Source of the DNA: Candidatus Zhuqueibacterota bacterium
Lineage (GTDB): Bacteria; Zhuqueibacterota; Zhuqueibacteria; Thermofontimicrobiales; Sulfurfontimicrobiaceae
Direction: 5' to 3'
DNA length: 48,919 nucleotides
NCBI GenBank assembly: GCA_016927835.1
Contig: JAFGMA010000317.1
Location: 1-48,919, forward strand
Shown here: positions 8,459 to 19,472 of the stretch, one piece after another
How positions within the stretch are numbered: position 1 is the first letter of the stretch
Layout: each line of letters starts with the position of its first letter
Notes under the pieces: generated by a model
What the model was told of the DNA's origin: nothing
Databases searched by the model: none
Seen by the model: the letters and a program-made list of their open reading frames with translations, nothing else
Program-made: the position numbers and the translations under genes

Positions 8459-9571
8459 ATGAGACCAACCGCAGCCATAATTGATTTATCAGCGTACCGG
8501 TACAATCTGGAACAGATTAAAAAGCGGGTCTCTCCGGCACAAGTGATGGCGGTTGTCAAAGCCAATGCGTATGGGCACGGTATGATTCAATGCGCCCGAG
8601 CAGCGCTGGAAGCAGGCGCGACATACCTGGGGGTGGCATTGGTTGAAGAGGGGATCGCGCTGCGCCAGCAGCGTATCGAAGCGCCGGTGTTGGTTTTTTG
8701 TGGCGTCATCCCCGAACAAATAGCTTTATTTATCGAAAATCGGCTTGAAATGGTGCTTTATTTCGAATCTGTCGCAGCCGACGTATCGCGCCTGGCACAG
8801 CGAATGGGCAAGCCGGCAATCGCGCACATAAAAATCGATACCGGAATGGGTCGCGTCGGCGTGCGCTGGGATAACGCGCTTCCCGTCATTCAAAAGATCG
8901 CTCAATTGCCTGCGCTTCGGTTGAAAGGAATTTGCACCCATTTCGCCACGTCTGATGAGCGCGACAAAGTGTTCGCGAATCAGCAATTGAAACGCTTCAA
9001 CCAGATCGTGGAGCAGCTCGCAATTATCGGGATTCATTTTCAATTGAAGCACGTTGCCAACAGCGGCGCCATCCTCGACATGCCAGACTCCTATTTCGAC
9101 ATGGTGCGTCCCGGAATCGTCAGCTTCGGCTGGTATCCCTCGGAAGAAACCTCGGAAAGCCTGGCGCTCAAACCGGTGATGACGTTCAAAACACGGGTTC
9201 TTTATATCAAAGAAATTCAAGCAGGCGAAAGTGTGAGCTATGGCAGGAAATTTATCGCACAACAAAGAACACGCATTGCCACTCTGCCTGTGGGATACGG
9301 AGACGGATATAATCGGTTGCTAACTAACCAGGGTGCCGTCCTCATTCGGGGCAAACGATTTCCGGTGGTGGGTCGGATTTGCATGGATCTGATACATGTC
9401 GATATCGGCTATGATTCGGAAATAAAAGAGGGCGACGACGTTGTTCTATTTGGGCAACAGATGTCGGAATTCATCCCGGTGACGGATATTTGTCGAAAAA
9501 TAAATACCATACCTTACGAAGTATTATGCGGGATTTCCAATCGCGTTCCGCGCATTTATCAATATGAATAA
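8459..9571 (+). CDS. alr: Alanine racemase
   Basis: This 370-residue PLP enzyme interconverts L- and D-alanine for peptidoglycan synthesis in the cytoplasm. The PLP lysine is Lys34 in AVVKANAYGHG. The second catalytic residue is expected to be Tyr261 in SVSYGRKF. HVANSGA, MVRPGI and RICMD are further family motifs, and the length is standard. The ATG lies 12 bases after the prfB stop and 17 bases separate it from lysS, so it is the middle gene of a prfB-alr-lysS string. It is a complete gene with no oddities. Confidence 0.96.
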   Translation: MRPTAAIIDLSAYRYNLEQIKKRVSPAQVMAVVKANAYGHGMIQCARAALEAGATYLGVALVEEGIALRQQRIEAPVLVFCGVIPEQIALFIENRLEMVLYFESVAADVSRLAQRMGKPAIAHIKIDTGMGRVGVRWDNALPVIQKIAQLPALRLKGICTHFATSDERDKVFANQQLKRFNQIVEQLAIIGIHFQLKHVANSGAILDMPDSYFDMVRPGIVSFGWYPSEETSESLALKPVMTFKTRVLYIKEIQAGESVSYGRKFIAQQRTRIATLPVGYGDGYNRLLTNQGAVLIRGKRFPVVGRICMDLIHVDIGYDSEIKEGDDVVLFGQQMSEFIPVTDICRKINTIPYEVLCGISNRVPRIYQYE

Positions 9572-9588
9572 AACAAACAGGAGAGAGC

Positions 9589-11091
9589 GTGAACCAACAG
9601 ACCGATGACCTGAGCGATATTCTGAAAATTCGAAATGAAAAATATGAAAAAATTATCCAAATGGGGATTAATCCCTATTCTTATAAATATGATCGAACCC
9701 ATACCACCAGAGAAATAATCGACCGTTACGATACGTTGGAAGGGAGCAGGGTAGCGATTTCCGGCAGACTGATGGCAATCCGCGAGCATGGAAAGGCGTG
9801 CTTTGGGGACATCGTCGATGCAGAGGATCGCATTCAAATTTATGTTCGTAAAAATGATATCGGCGATGAAAAATTCGAATTATTCCAACTGCTCGATATC
9901 GGTGATTTCATTGGAATAAGCGGTGAAGTTTTGAAAACACGGACCGGCGAAATTACGATTAAAGTTGATGATTTTGAATTGCTTGCGAAATCCCTTCGAC
10001 CTATTCCTATCGTCAAAGAGAAGATCGAAGACGGACAGCGAGTGGTGTACGATCAGTTTGCTGACAAAGAACTGCGCTATCGTCAGCGCTACCTGGATCT
10101 GTTGCTGAACCGCGAAGTGCGCGAAATCTTCAAACAACGGTCGCAGATCATCCGACTCATGCGAAATTTTTTGGATAGCAAAGGATTCATGGAAGTCGAA
10201 ACGCCCACGCTGCAGCCGATTTATGGCGGCGCTTCCGCCCGACCATTCACCACCCATCACAATGCGCTGGATATGACGCTATATCTGCGCATTGCCGATG
10301 AGTTGTATTTGAAGCGCCTCATCGTAGGTGGATTCGAAGGCGTTTATGAAATTTGCAAAGATTTTCGAAACGAAGGCATCGATCGGTTTCATAATCCTGA
10401 ATTCACCATGATGGAGCTTTACGTTGCCTTTAAAGACTATTATTATATGATGACGCTGTTCGAGGAAATGGTTAGCACTATCGCGCAGGAATTGCTTGGC
10501 ACGCAAAAAATCCGGATGGGCGAACATGAAATTGATTTGACGCCTCCCTGGCAGCGGCTGGATTTATTTGAAGCAATTGAGAAATACAGCGGTCACAATC
10601 TTTCGGATAAATCGCTTGAGGAGATCAGAGCCATCGCCAAAGCATTGCATGTTGAGATCGATGCCTCTATGGGCAGAGGCAAGTTGATCGATGAAATTTT
10701 CAGCGAAGTTGTTGAACCGCATTTAATCCAGCCGGTGCATATTATGGATCATCCGATTGAGCTGTCACCACTGGCAAAGAAGCATCGCAGCAAGCCCGGG
10801 CAGGTTGAACGCTTCGAATCGATGATCGGCGGGCGCGAAATGTGCAATGCGTTTTCTGAGTTGAATGATCCTTTCGATCAAAAACAACGCTTCGAAAATC
10901 AAATGAAGTTGCGTGATGCCGGCGATGATGAAGCGCAAATGATGGATGAAGACTATGTCCGGGCAATGGAATACGGTATGCCGCCCACAGCCGGAATCGG
11001 TGTGGGGGTCGATCGGCTGGTGATGCTCCTGACAAATCAGCCGTCAATCCGTGATGTTTTGCTGTTTCCCCACATGCGACCAATTGAATGA
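9589..11091 (+). CDS. lysS: Lysyl-tRNA synthetase, class II
   Basis: This 500-residue class II aminoacyl-tRNA synthetase charges tRNA-Lys. An OB-fold anticodon-binding domain covers about residues 50-140 (VAISGRLMAIREHGKACFGD). The catalytic domain follows, with motif 2 at FRNEGIDRFHNPEF (259-272) and motif 3 at GIGVGVDRL (469-477). The length is typical. The start codon is GTG (9589), chosen because AGGAGAG lies 4-10 bases upstream and the N-terminus matches family length. It directly follows alr. A 10-base-pair hairpin lies 47 bases after the stop. Confidence 0.96.
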   Translation: MNQQTDDLSDILKIRNEKYEKIIQMGINPYSYKYDRTHTTREIIDRYDTLEGSRVAISGRLMAIREHGKACFGDIVDAEDRIQIYVRKNDIGDEKFELFQLLDIGDFIGISGEVLKTRTGEITIKVDDFELLAKSLRPIPIVKEKIEDGQRVVYDQFADKELRYRQRYLDLLLNREVREIFKQRSQIIRLMRNFLDSKGFMEVETPTLQPIYGGASARPFTTHHNALDMTLYLRIADELYLKRLIVGGFEGVYEICKDFRNEGIDRFHNPEFTMMELYVAFKDYYYMMTLFEEMVSTIAQELLGTQKIRMGEHEIDLTPPWQRLDLFEAIEKYSGHNLSDKSLEEIRAIAKALHVEIDASMGRGKLIDEIFSEVVEPHLIQPVHIMDHPIELSPLAKKHRSKPGQVERFESMIGGREMCNAFSELNDPFDQKQRFENQMKLRDAGDDEAQMMDEDYVRAMEYGMPPTAGIGVGVDRLVMLLTNQPSIRDVLLFPHMRPIE

Positions 11092-11137
11092 TCATAAATT
11101 TCTGTTTAACCTTTTCGAGTATACCCGTGAAGAAAAG

Positions 11138-11169
11138 CATTCCTGCGGATAGCAATCCTCGCAGGAATG
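11138..11169. terminator. Hairpin after lysS, no T-tract
   Basis: A perfect 10-base-pair stem, CATTCCTGCG (11138-11147) with CGCAGGAATG (11160-11169), encloses a 12-base loop. It lies 46 bases past lysS and could end or process the prfB-alr-lysS message. No run of T follows, so Rho-independent termination is doubtful. The 11092-11453 gap holds no gene. Confidence 0.35.
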
Positions 11170-11330
11170 GTGATTGAGGCTTGTAGACTGAAGTTTATCC
11201 TGAAATTCAAAATCGAGCAAACGTAACTTAATCGAAGCCGCCGAGATATAAGCAGCCAAATATAAAGCGCCTGAACGAATGATCAATTTTTTTCACCCCG
11301 GGCGAAGTCGAAGGGTAATAACTCTTTGTT

Positions 11331-11360
11331 TTTACTTTATGCTTCGATCTGGTTTAGTAT
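11331..11360 (+). promoter_or_regulatory. Weak candidate promoter before lolC
   Basis: TTTACT (11331-11336), an 18-base spacer and TAGTAT (11355-11360) lie about 94 bases before the lolC start. The fit is weaker than for the TTGACA-N17-TATATT group. Confidence 0.25.
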
Positions 11361-11453
11361 AAAGATGAGGCTTTTCGTTCCGAGACCATACAGGCAACGG
11401 TCACAAATAAACAGAGCATAGCAGTCCGAGAACCAACAAACCGAATAAACCTG

Positions 11454-12698
11454 ATGTCATACGAATTTTTCATTTCTCAAAGATACCTGTACTCGATGCA
11501 AAAATCGGGTTATATTTCGCTGATAACGCTTTTTTCAATAGGCGGTATTTTGGTGGGCGTCGCCGCCTTGATTATCACCCTCGGGATTATGAACGGTTTC
11601 GAAACGGAAGTCAGGAGCAGAATCATCGGATTCGACGCGCATATCAGGCTTTTCGATTTCGATAAAGAACCGGGTTTGGCAAATTATCCTGAATTGATCT
11701 CGGAGATCAAGCAGATCGACAGAATCAAAGGCTGCGCACCTTTCATAAGTGAAATCTGTATAATTCGATCTGAAAAGCCCAAAACCATCGTATTGAAGGG
11801 CGTGAATCTCGAAGCCGAAGCTGAAGTTTCGAAAATCAAAGAGTACCTGGTAGCAGGCGAATTCAATTTCGGGGAGGTTCCATTTGAAGGAGATATCCCG
11901 CGCCCTGGCATTCTGCTCGGAAGGGGTATCGCCGACAGACTGGTGGTCGATATCTGGGATAAAGTGCGCCTGATCAGTCCCGTCGGACTCAGCATAACCG
12001 GCGGTCCGGTGCAGGAACCGGCAACCAGGCAGTTTCGGGTGACAGGTATTTTCGAATCGGGATTAAGTGAATATGATTCGAAAATCGCCTATATCGGGAT
12101 CGAGGAAGCCCAGGATTTTTTGAAATACGGAGGGAATATTGGCGGTATCGAGATAAAGCTGGATGATTATGAAGACGCTCAATTCGTAGCCGACAAAATC
12201 ATTAAAAAATTGGGACCATCTTACACAACTGAAACCTGGCTGGAGAGAAATAAAACGCTATTTTCTTCAATGCAATTGGAGAAATGGGGTGCATTTATTG
12301 TACTTTCGCTGATCATTCTCGTGGCAGCATTCAATATTATCAGTACGCTGATTATGATGGTTCTCGAGAAAAATATTGAAATCGGTATTCTGAAAGCCAT
12401 GGGCGCATCCTCGAAAAGCATAATGAAAATATTTCTTTTCCACGGGTTGATTGTGGGCGTAATCGGCACGACTTTTGGCAGCATCCTCGGCTATCTGGCG
12501 TGTTGGTCACAAATTAAATTTCAATGGTTTTCCCTGCCATCAGACCTGTATTTTATCAAGGCGCTGCCGGTTGAGTTGCAGTTTGTTGATTTCATATCTA
12601 TCACGCTTGCTTCGCTGTTAATTTCCATTTTAGCAAGCATTTATCCCGCGTGGAAAGCTTCGAGGCTCGAGCCGGTTGAAGCCATACGCTATGAATAG
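11454..12698 (+). CDS. lolC: Lipoprotein-releasing ABC permease (LolC/LolE family), copy 1
   Basis: This 414-residue inner-membrane permease of the LolCDE-type exporter hands outer-membrane lipoproteins to the periplasmic carrier. The topology is as expected: one N-terminal membrane segment (about 20-45, with GGILVGVAALIIT), a large periplasmic domain (about 50-270), then three C-terminal segments in an FtsX-like domain with the ending SRLEPVEAIRYE. It starts MSYEFFISQRYL, like its neighbour at 12742-13989. The two proteins are similar throughout, which points to a tandem duplication or a LolC/LolE heterodimer. The ATPase lolD follows at 14206. Which copy is LolC and which LolE cannot be decided here. 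Confidence 0.9.
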   Translation: MSYEFFISQRYLYSMQKSGYISLITLFSIGGILVGVAALIITLGIMNGFETEVRSRIIGFDAHIRLFDFDKEPGLANYPELISEIKQIDRIKGCAPFISEICIIRSEKPKTIVLKGVNLEAEAEVSKIKEYLVAGEFNFGEVPFEGDIPRPGILLGRGIADRLVVDIWDKVRLISPVGLSITGGPVQEPATRQFRVTGIFESGLSEYDSKIAYIGIEEAQDFLKYGGNIGGIEIKLDDYEDAQFVADKIIKKLGPSYTTETWLERNKTLFSSMQLEKWGAFIVLSLIILVAAFNIISTLIMMVLEKNIEIGILKAMGASSKSIMKIFLFHGLIVGVIGTTFGSILGYLACWSQIKFQWFSLPSDLYFIKALPVELQFVDFISITLASLLISILASIYPAWKASRLEPVEAIRYE

Positions 12699-12741
12699 CG
12701 GGGCATAGAATACAAACAGACAGAAAACAAATGAAGGCGCT

Positions 12742-13989
12742 ATGTCATACGAATTTTTTATCGCCAGGAGATACCTTCGCTCTAAAAGAAAAACCGGCTT
12801 TATTTCGCTGATAACAATCTTTTCAATGGGCGGAATTCTGATTGGTGTCGCCGCGCTGATCATTACATTTGCCATCATGAATGGCTATGAGAGCGAATTG
12901 CGAGCGAAAATTGTCGGGTTCGATGCGCACATTCGGTTGCGCCAATTTCATGGCAAGCCCGGTTTCGAAAATTATCCGGGTGTGATGGAGCAACTCATGC
13001 AAATCAATCATGTTGTTGCCTGCGCGCCATATATCATCGAGCAGGGTATTATCCAATCCCGAAAGGTAAAACCGCAGCCAATCATCATCAAGGGTTCGGA
13101 TGCTGAAGCAGAAAAACATGTTTCCAATATTGACAATTACATGGTTGAAGGGGAGTTAAATCTGGGAATTACCATGTCTGAAACCGGTTCGGAATTGCCT
13201 GGAGTCGTCCTCGGCAAACGCGTGGCTGAACAGATGAAGGTTGGTCCGTCTGATGTCGTCTTCATGTATAGCCCGGAAGGCATTCTGGAGTTCGGCGGCG
13301 GTTTTCAGCCCAAAATAAACATGTTTCGGGTCACCGGAATCTTCGAATCGGGACTGGATGAGTTTGATTCCAAAATTGCAATTATGGGCATACCGCAAGC
13401 ACGGGATTTTTTTCAATATGGAGATAAAATCGGGGGCATTGAAATCAGACTCGATAGTTACGAAATCGCCGATCCGGTCGCGTATGACATTCGTAATCTG
13501 TATCCATATCCGGCTACGACAGAAACCTGGTACGAGCGAAATCGTCCGCTGTTCGCCTGGCTTCAAAATCAACGTTGGGCATCTTCCATTGTGTTGAGTT
13601 TGATCATATTCGTCGCAGCTTTTAATATCATCAGCACGCTGATAATGGTAGTAATGGAAAAACGAAAAGATATCGGGGTTTTGAAATCGCTGGGGGCATC
13701 TTCCGGGAACATTATGAAAATTTTCCTGTTTCATGGAGTAGTAGTCGGTACGATTGGCACGATTTTGGGGTGCATTGTCGGATATGGCTTATGCTGGTCG
13801 CAATTGAAATTCAGGTGGTTTTCTTTGCCGGCGGATATATATTTCATCAATTCATTGCCCATCGAAATGCACGTGCTCGATTTTGTGTTGATATCGGTGA
13901 TTGCGCTGCTGCTGTCCATTTTCGCCGGCATTTACCCCGCGTGGCATGCATCAAGGCTGGATCCGGTGGTGGTTATTCGCTATAATTAA
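12742..13989 (+). CDS. lolE: Lipoprotein-releasing ABC permease (LolC/LolE family), copy 2
   Basis: This 415-residue permease parallels the preceding gene: MSYEFFIARRYLRSKRKTGF at the N-terminus, a membrane segment at about 20-45, a periplasmic domain, and three C-terminal membrane segments ending RLDPVVVIRYN. In both copies GFDAHIRL and GIFESGL are conserved. The main differences lie in the middle of the periplasmic domain, as expected if the two subunits contact cargo differently. The gap to copy 1 is 43 bases and the ATG follows AAGGCGCT. With the next ABC ATPase it would form a LolCDE-like complex in the inner membrane. The symbol is by position only; it could equally be the LolC subunit. 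Confidence 0.88.
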   Translation: MSYEFFIARRYLRSKRKTGFISLITIFSMGGILIGVAALIITFAIMNGYESELRAKIVGFDAHIRLRQFHGKPGFENYPGVMEQLMQINHVVACAPYIIEQGIIQSRKVKPQPIIIKGSDAEAEKHVSNIDNYMVEGELNLGITMSETGSELPGVVLGKRVAEQMKVGPSDVVFMYSPEGILEFGGGFQPKINMFRVTGIFESGLDEFDSKIAIMGIPQARDFFQYGDKIGGIEIRLDSYEIADPVAYDIRNLYPYPATTETWYERNRPLFAWLQNQRWASSIVLSLIIFVAAFNIISTLIMVVMEKRKDIGVLKSLGASSGNIMKIFLFHGVVVGTIGTILGCIVGYGLCWSQLKFRWFSLPADIYFINSLPIEMHVLDFVLISVIALLLSIFAGIYPAWHASRLDPVVVIRYN

Positions 13990-14205
13990 GCCGTTTCATA
14001 ATCCCTGTTGACGAATGACCAGCGATTCCTTAAAGGATTATGGATACCCTGTTTCGGATCTATGAGCGGAATTGGTCAACCGGGCAGATATAAATTTCAA
14101 CCAGACGTTAGAAGCTCAAAAGCAAGATTTAAAACAGATATTATTTTCAGAATTTGGAATCAACCAGAGCCAGCTATTCAATAAAAGTGAAATGAAGAAA
14201 ACTGA

Positions 14206-14907
14206 ATGAATCCGGAAATACCCATACTCGAAACAAAGCACCTGGAAAAATCCTATTGGGTGGGTCGTTCGCGATTGCCCGTGCTGAAGGGACTCGATAT
14301 TGAAATCAAAGCGGGCGAAATCGTTGCGATCATCGGTCCGTCTGGTGTCGGAAAAAGCACGTTGCTCCATTTGCTAGGTGCGCTGGACCGCCCATCCAGG
14401 GGAAAAGTTCTGATACAAGGCGTTGATATTTTTAGGTATAACGACGAGCAACTGGCAATTTTCAGAAATCGCACGGTCGGATTTGTCTTTCAGTTTCACC
14501 ATCTTCTTCCTGAATTTACGGCGCTCGAAAATATTGCGATGCCGGCTTTGATGGCGAGAGTGCCTCAAAAGCAAGCCTACCGCAAAGCAATGGAGCTGTT
14601 GAATGAAGTGGGACTATGGCAGCGCGCGCATCATCGACCGGCTGAATTATCCGGTGGTGAGCAGCAACGTGTGGCAGTCGCCCGTGCGTTAATGAATAAT
14701 CCCCGGCTGTTGCTGGCAGATGAACCGTCGGGAAATCTGGATCAGCGCAGCAGCAATGCGCTGCACCGACTCATCTGGCACTTGAGCAGAACCCGGAATC
14801 AAACATTCATTGTGGTAACCCATAATTTGCAGCTAGCCGAGCAAGCGGATCGCGTTATTGAGTTAAGTGACGGAAGAATAAAAAATAATATTTTGAATGG
14901 AGTGTAG
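14206..14907 (+). CDS. lolD: Lipoprotein-releasing ABC ATPase
   Basis: This 233-residue ABC ATPase of the LolD/MacB type powers the lolC/lolE permeases. Walker A is GPSGVGKST (44-52), the Q-loop is at Gln96 (FQFHHL), the signature is LSGGEQQ (148-154), Walker B is LLLADEP with the D-loop GNLD (168-179), and the H-loop is in VVTHN. The start at ATG 14206 follows a GAAATGAAGAAAACTGA stretch with a weak ribosome site. The gap after lolE is 216 bases without a gene; it contains a loose inverted repeat CATAATCC/GGATTATG. The stop is one base before the mcsA start, so translation of the two may be coupled. Confidence 0.93.
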   Translation: MNPEIPILETKHLEKSYWVGRSRLPVLKGLDIEIKAGEIVAIIGPSGVGKSTLLHLLGALDRPSRGKVLIQGVDIFRYNDEQLAIFRNRTVGFVFQFHHLLPEFTALENIAMPALMARVPQKQAYRKAMELLNEVGLWQRAHHRPAELSGGEQQRVAVARALMNNPRLLLADEPSGNLDQRSSNALHRLIWHLSRTRNQTFIVVTHNLQLAEQADRVIELSDGRIKNNILNGV

Positions 14908-14908
14908 C

Positions 14909-15415
14909 ATGCTCTGCGAAGTATGTCACCAGAAAACAGCAACGGTGAAAATAACTCAAATCATCAATGACACGAAAAAGGAGATCAATCTCTGCAAAGC
15001 ATGTGCGGAGAAACAGGGATTGACCGCCCCGCTCGCGAGTTTCCCGGAGCTATTTGGCGGGTTGCTGGAGAATATTTTAAAAGAGGGGCAATCCGGGCAT
15101 GCACTTGAAACCAGGTCTGATGCCAAATGCTCAAAATGCGGTTTGACATATCAGGCGTTTCAGCAATCAGGGTTGCTGGGCTGCGGACATTGCTACGAAA
15201 GCTTTATAAAGGAATTGAAAATTTTGCTGCGAAGAATCCATGGCTCTAATAAGCATATTGGCGATCGTCCAGTGCATAAACGAATCTATATGCATGGTCC
15301 TGATGTCGAAAAATTACGTAAGGAATTGCAGGTGGCGATTGCCCAGGAGCAATTTGAAAAGGCGGCTGAATTGCGTGACCGGATACACGATGCAGAACGA
15401 CAAATGAATCTATAA
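14909..15415 (+). CDS. mcsA: McsA-like zinc-finger/UVR protein, activator of McsB
   Basis: This 168-residue McsA-type protein is the partner and activator of the arginine kinase McsB. Four CxxC pairs (Cys3/6, 29/32, 74/77, 92/95) suit two zinc sites. The C-terminal UVR motif (about 131-163, with EQFEKAAELRDRI) is the ClpC/UvrB-type interaction element. ATG 14909 is preferred over the upstream in-frame ATG 14897 because GGAG at 14899-14902 is spaced 6 bases before it and the protein then begins MLCEVC, as in known McsA. It follows lolD by one base and precedes mcsB by 7. Confidence 0.92.
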   Translation: MLCEVCHQKTATVKITQIINDTKKEINLCKACAEKQGLTAPLASFPELFGGLLENILKEGQSGHALETRSDAKCSKCGLTYQAFQQSGLLGCGHCYESFIKELKILLRRIHGSNKHIGDRPVHKRIYMHGPDVEKLRKELQVAIAQEQFEKAAELRDRIHDAERQMNL

Positions 15416-15422
15416 GCAGGCT

Positions 15423-16556
15423 GTGAAAATTCGAATGAAGTCACTTCATAAAAATAAAGATGAAAAGGATTCCCTTGTAGTCGTTCATTATCAAAAAATA
15501 ATGGACGATTTATTTAAGCGACCAGCGCAATGGTTGAGTGGCACAGGTCAACATGCTGATATTGTCATTTCCAGTCGCATTCGTTTGGCAAGAAATTTGT
15601 ATGACTTGCCATATACGGCTCGCGCAAAAGATTACGAATTGACTGAAATTATGCACAAAGTACGTTCGGCACTGATGAGCGTATCAAGCTGGTCGGACAT
15701 GTCTTTTTTTGAGATTACGAAATTGTCTGATCTCGATAAGCAGTTTTTCATTGAACGTCGTTTGCTCAGTCCGTATATGCTCAAATCAAAGGGACCTGGC
15801 GGATTGACTGTGATGCGCGATCAGCAGTCAAGTGTAATCATCAATGAAGAAGACCATCTTAGGATTCAGGTCATTCATTCCGGGTTGGAAATCAAGAATG
15901 CCTGGCAGGCGATTAGCAAGCTGGATGACGAGTTAGGCGAGCATCTCGAATATCAATTTTCGGATCAATTCGGTTATTTAACCGCTTGCCCCACGAATAC
16001 CGGAACCGGCATGCGCGTATCGATCTTCATTCATTTGCCCGGACTCGCACTCGCCGGCTCTGTCGAAAAAGTAATGAAGGATCTGGCGCCTGGTGAAGTG
16101 ACGATTCGCGGATTTTACGGGGAAGGCACCGATGTTCTCGGAAATTTTTTTCAGATATCAAATCAGTTAACACTTGGTCGTGCCGAGGACGGGATTATCC
16201 AACGGATGGAACTCGTCGCAGAAAGACTCATTGAAATGGAAACCGAAGCGAGAAAAGAACTGCTCGAAAAAAATCGGCTTTTGCTCGAAGACAGGGTATA
16301 TCGGGCATTCGGGTTGCTTTTGTATTCACGAATGATCAATTCCATCGAAATCATCGCCTTGCTATCGGATATCCGGCTCGGCGTTGAATCGGGTTTTTTC
16401 ACCGAAATCGAACGCAAGGATATCAATGAGGCTATGGTTCTCTCACAACCGGCACATCTGCAAAAATATTATAAAAAGGTCTTAACGTCAAGCCAACGCG
16501 ACATGCTTAGGGCGGAATTGATCAGGAAAAAATTAAATTTAACCATTGTAAATTGA
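15423..16556 (+). CDS. mcsB: Protein-arginine kinase McsB
   Basis: This 377-residue phosphagen-kinase-fold enzyme phosphorylates arginines on proteins, marking them for ClpC. The nucleotide-binding SSRIRLAR is at 50-57, the catalytic acidic loop NEEDH at 141-145 and CPTNTGTG at 189-196. Near the C-terminus RDMLRA (359-364) matches the phosphoarginine-binding motif of the longer McsB proteins, so this is not a creatine/arginine kinase. The start is uncertain: GTG 15423 gives about 23 residues more than Bacillus McsB, and ATG 15435 is an alternative. It lies 7 bases after mcsA and 85 bases before clpC. A ctsR repressor gene is absent next to it. Confidence 0.94.
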   Translation: MKIRMKSLHKNKDEKDSLVVVHYQKIMDDLFKRPAQWLSGTGQHADIVISSRIRLARNLYDLPYTARAKDYELTEIMHKVRSALMSVSSWSDMSFFEITKLSDLDKQFFIERRLLSPYMLKSKGPGGLTVMRDQQSSVIINEEDHLRIQVIHSGLEIKNAWQAISKLDDELGEHLEYQFSDQFGYLTACPTNTGTGMRVSIFIHLPGLALAGSVEKVMKDLAPGEVTIRGFYGEGTDVLGNFFQISNQLTLGRAEDGIIQRMELVAERLIEMETEARKELLEKNRLLLEDRVYRAFGLLLYSRMINSIEIIALLSDIRLGVESGFFTEIERKDINEAMVLSQPAHLQKYYKKVLTSSQRDMLRAELIRKKLNLTIVN

Positions 16557-16574
16557 GTGAAAATTTATTATATT
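16546..16574 (+). promoter_or_regulatory. Candidate clpC promoter overlapping the mcsB 3' end
   Basis: TTGTAA (16546-16551), a 17-base spacer and TATATT (16569-16574). The -35 lies inside the last mcsB codons and the -10 about 70 bases before the clpC ATG. This would let clpC be transcribed apart from mcsA-mcsB. No CtsR- or CIRCE-like operator was recognised. Confidence 0.5.
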
Positions 16575-16641
16575 CGAAATTATTGGAATGACTTGAGAGA
16601 GAGAATTCGGAGATAGTTTATAATCTAGCGGGAGTTACAGA

Positions 16642-19128
<2,487 letters not shown>

Positions 19129-19472
19129 TCAAACCGTGAATACGGAGTAGGTACAAGTATCAAATAATGCCCGCGAAGCAATCGAAATGCGCGTGTGTTT
19201 TTTTCGTGGGCAATTACCCTCTTAAGGCTGCAATGACATTCCCCGCTTCGAACACCCATTGGCTGCATAGTTTTCCCTGACACCCGTTCGGGGCTGCATT
19301 CAATCTCCAAACAATTTAAAATTTTGCTTGACTTGATTTAATCCGATTAATATATTAAAAGCAGCGCTTGATAAAAGCGAGGTGATGATCGATTGGGGGT
19401 CACACCGGTGGATTCCTTATGATGCGGGCATAGTCAACATTCTGTTGCCTGCTTTATCGTGTTGGAGGAGAT
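19129..19472. other. Intergenic region after clpC
   Basis: A 344-base gap with no gene. An inverted repeat, TGCCCGCGAA (19168-19177) and TTCGTGGGCA (19203-19212), one mismatch, may form a hairpin with a T-run in its loop arm and could end clpC transcription. The promoter for the next gene is at 19328-19356. Confidence 0.45.
19328..19356 (+). promoter_or_regulatory. Candidate promoter of the OLD-like ATPase gene
   Basis: TTGACT (19328-19333), 17 bases, TATATT (19351-19356). It lies about 117 bases before the ATG at 19473, which leaves a leader of roughly 110 bases. Confidence 0.55.

Noticed and set aside
14897-15415. Longer mcsA start at 14897
   Set aside because: That ATG would overlap the lolD end, while GGAG is correctly spaced for 14909.
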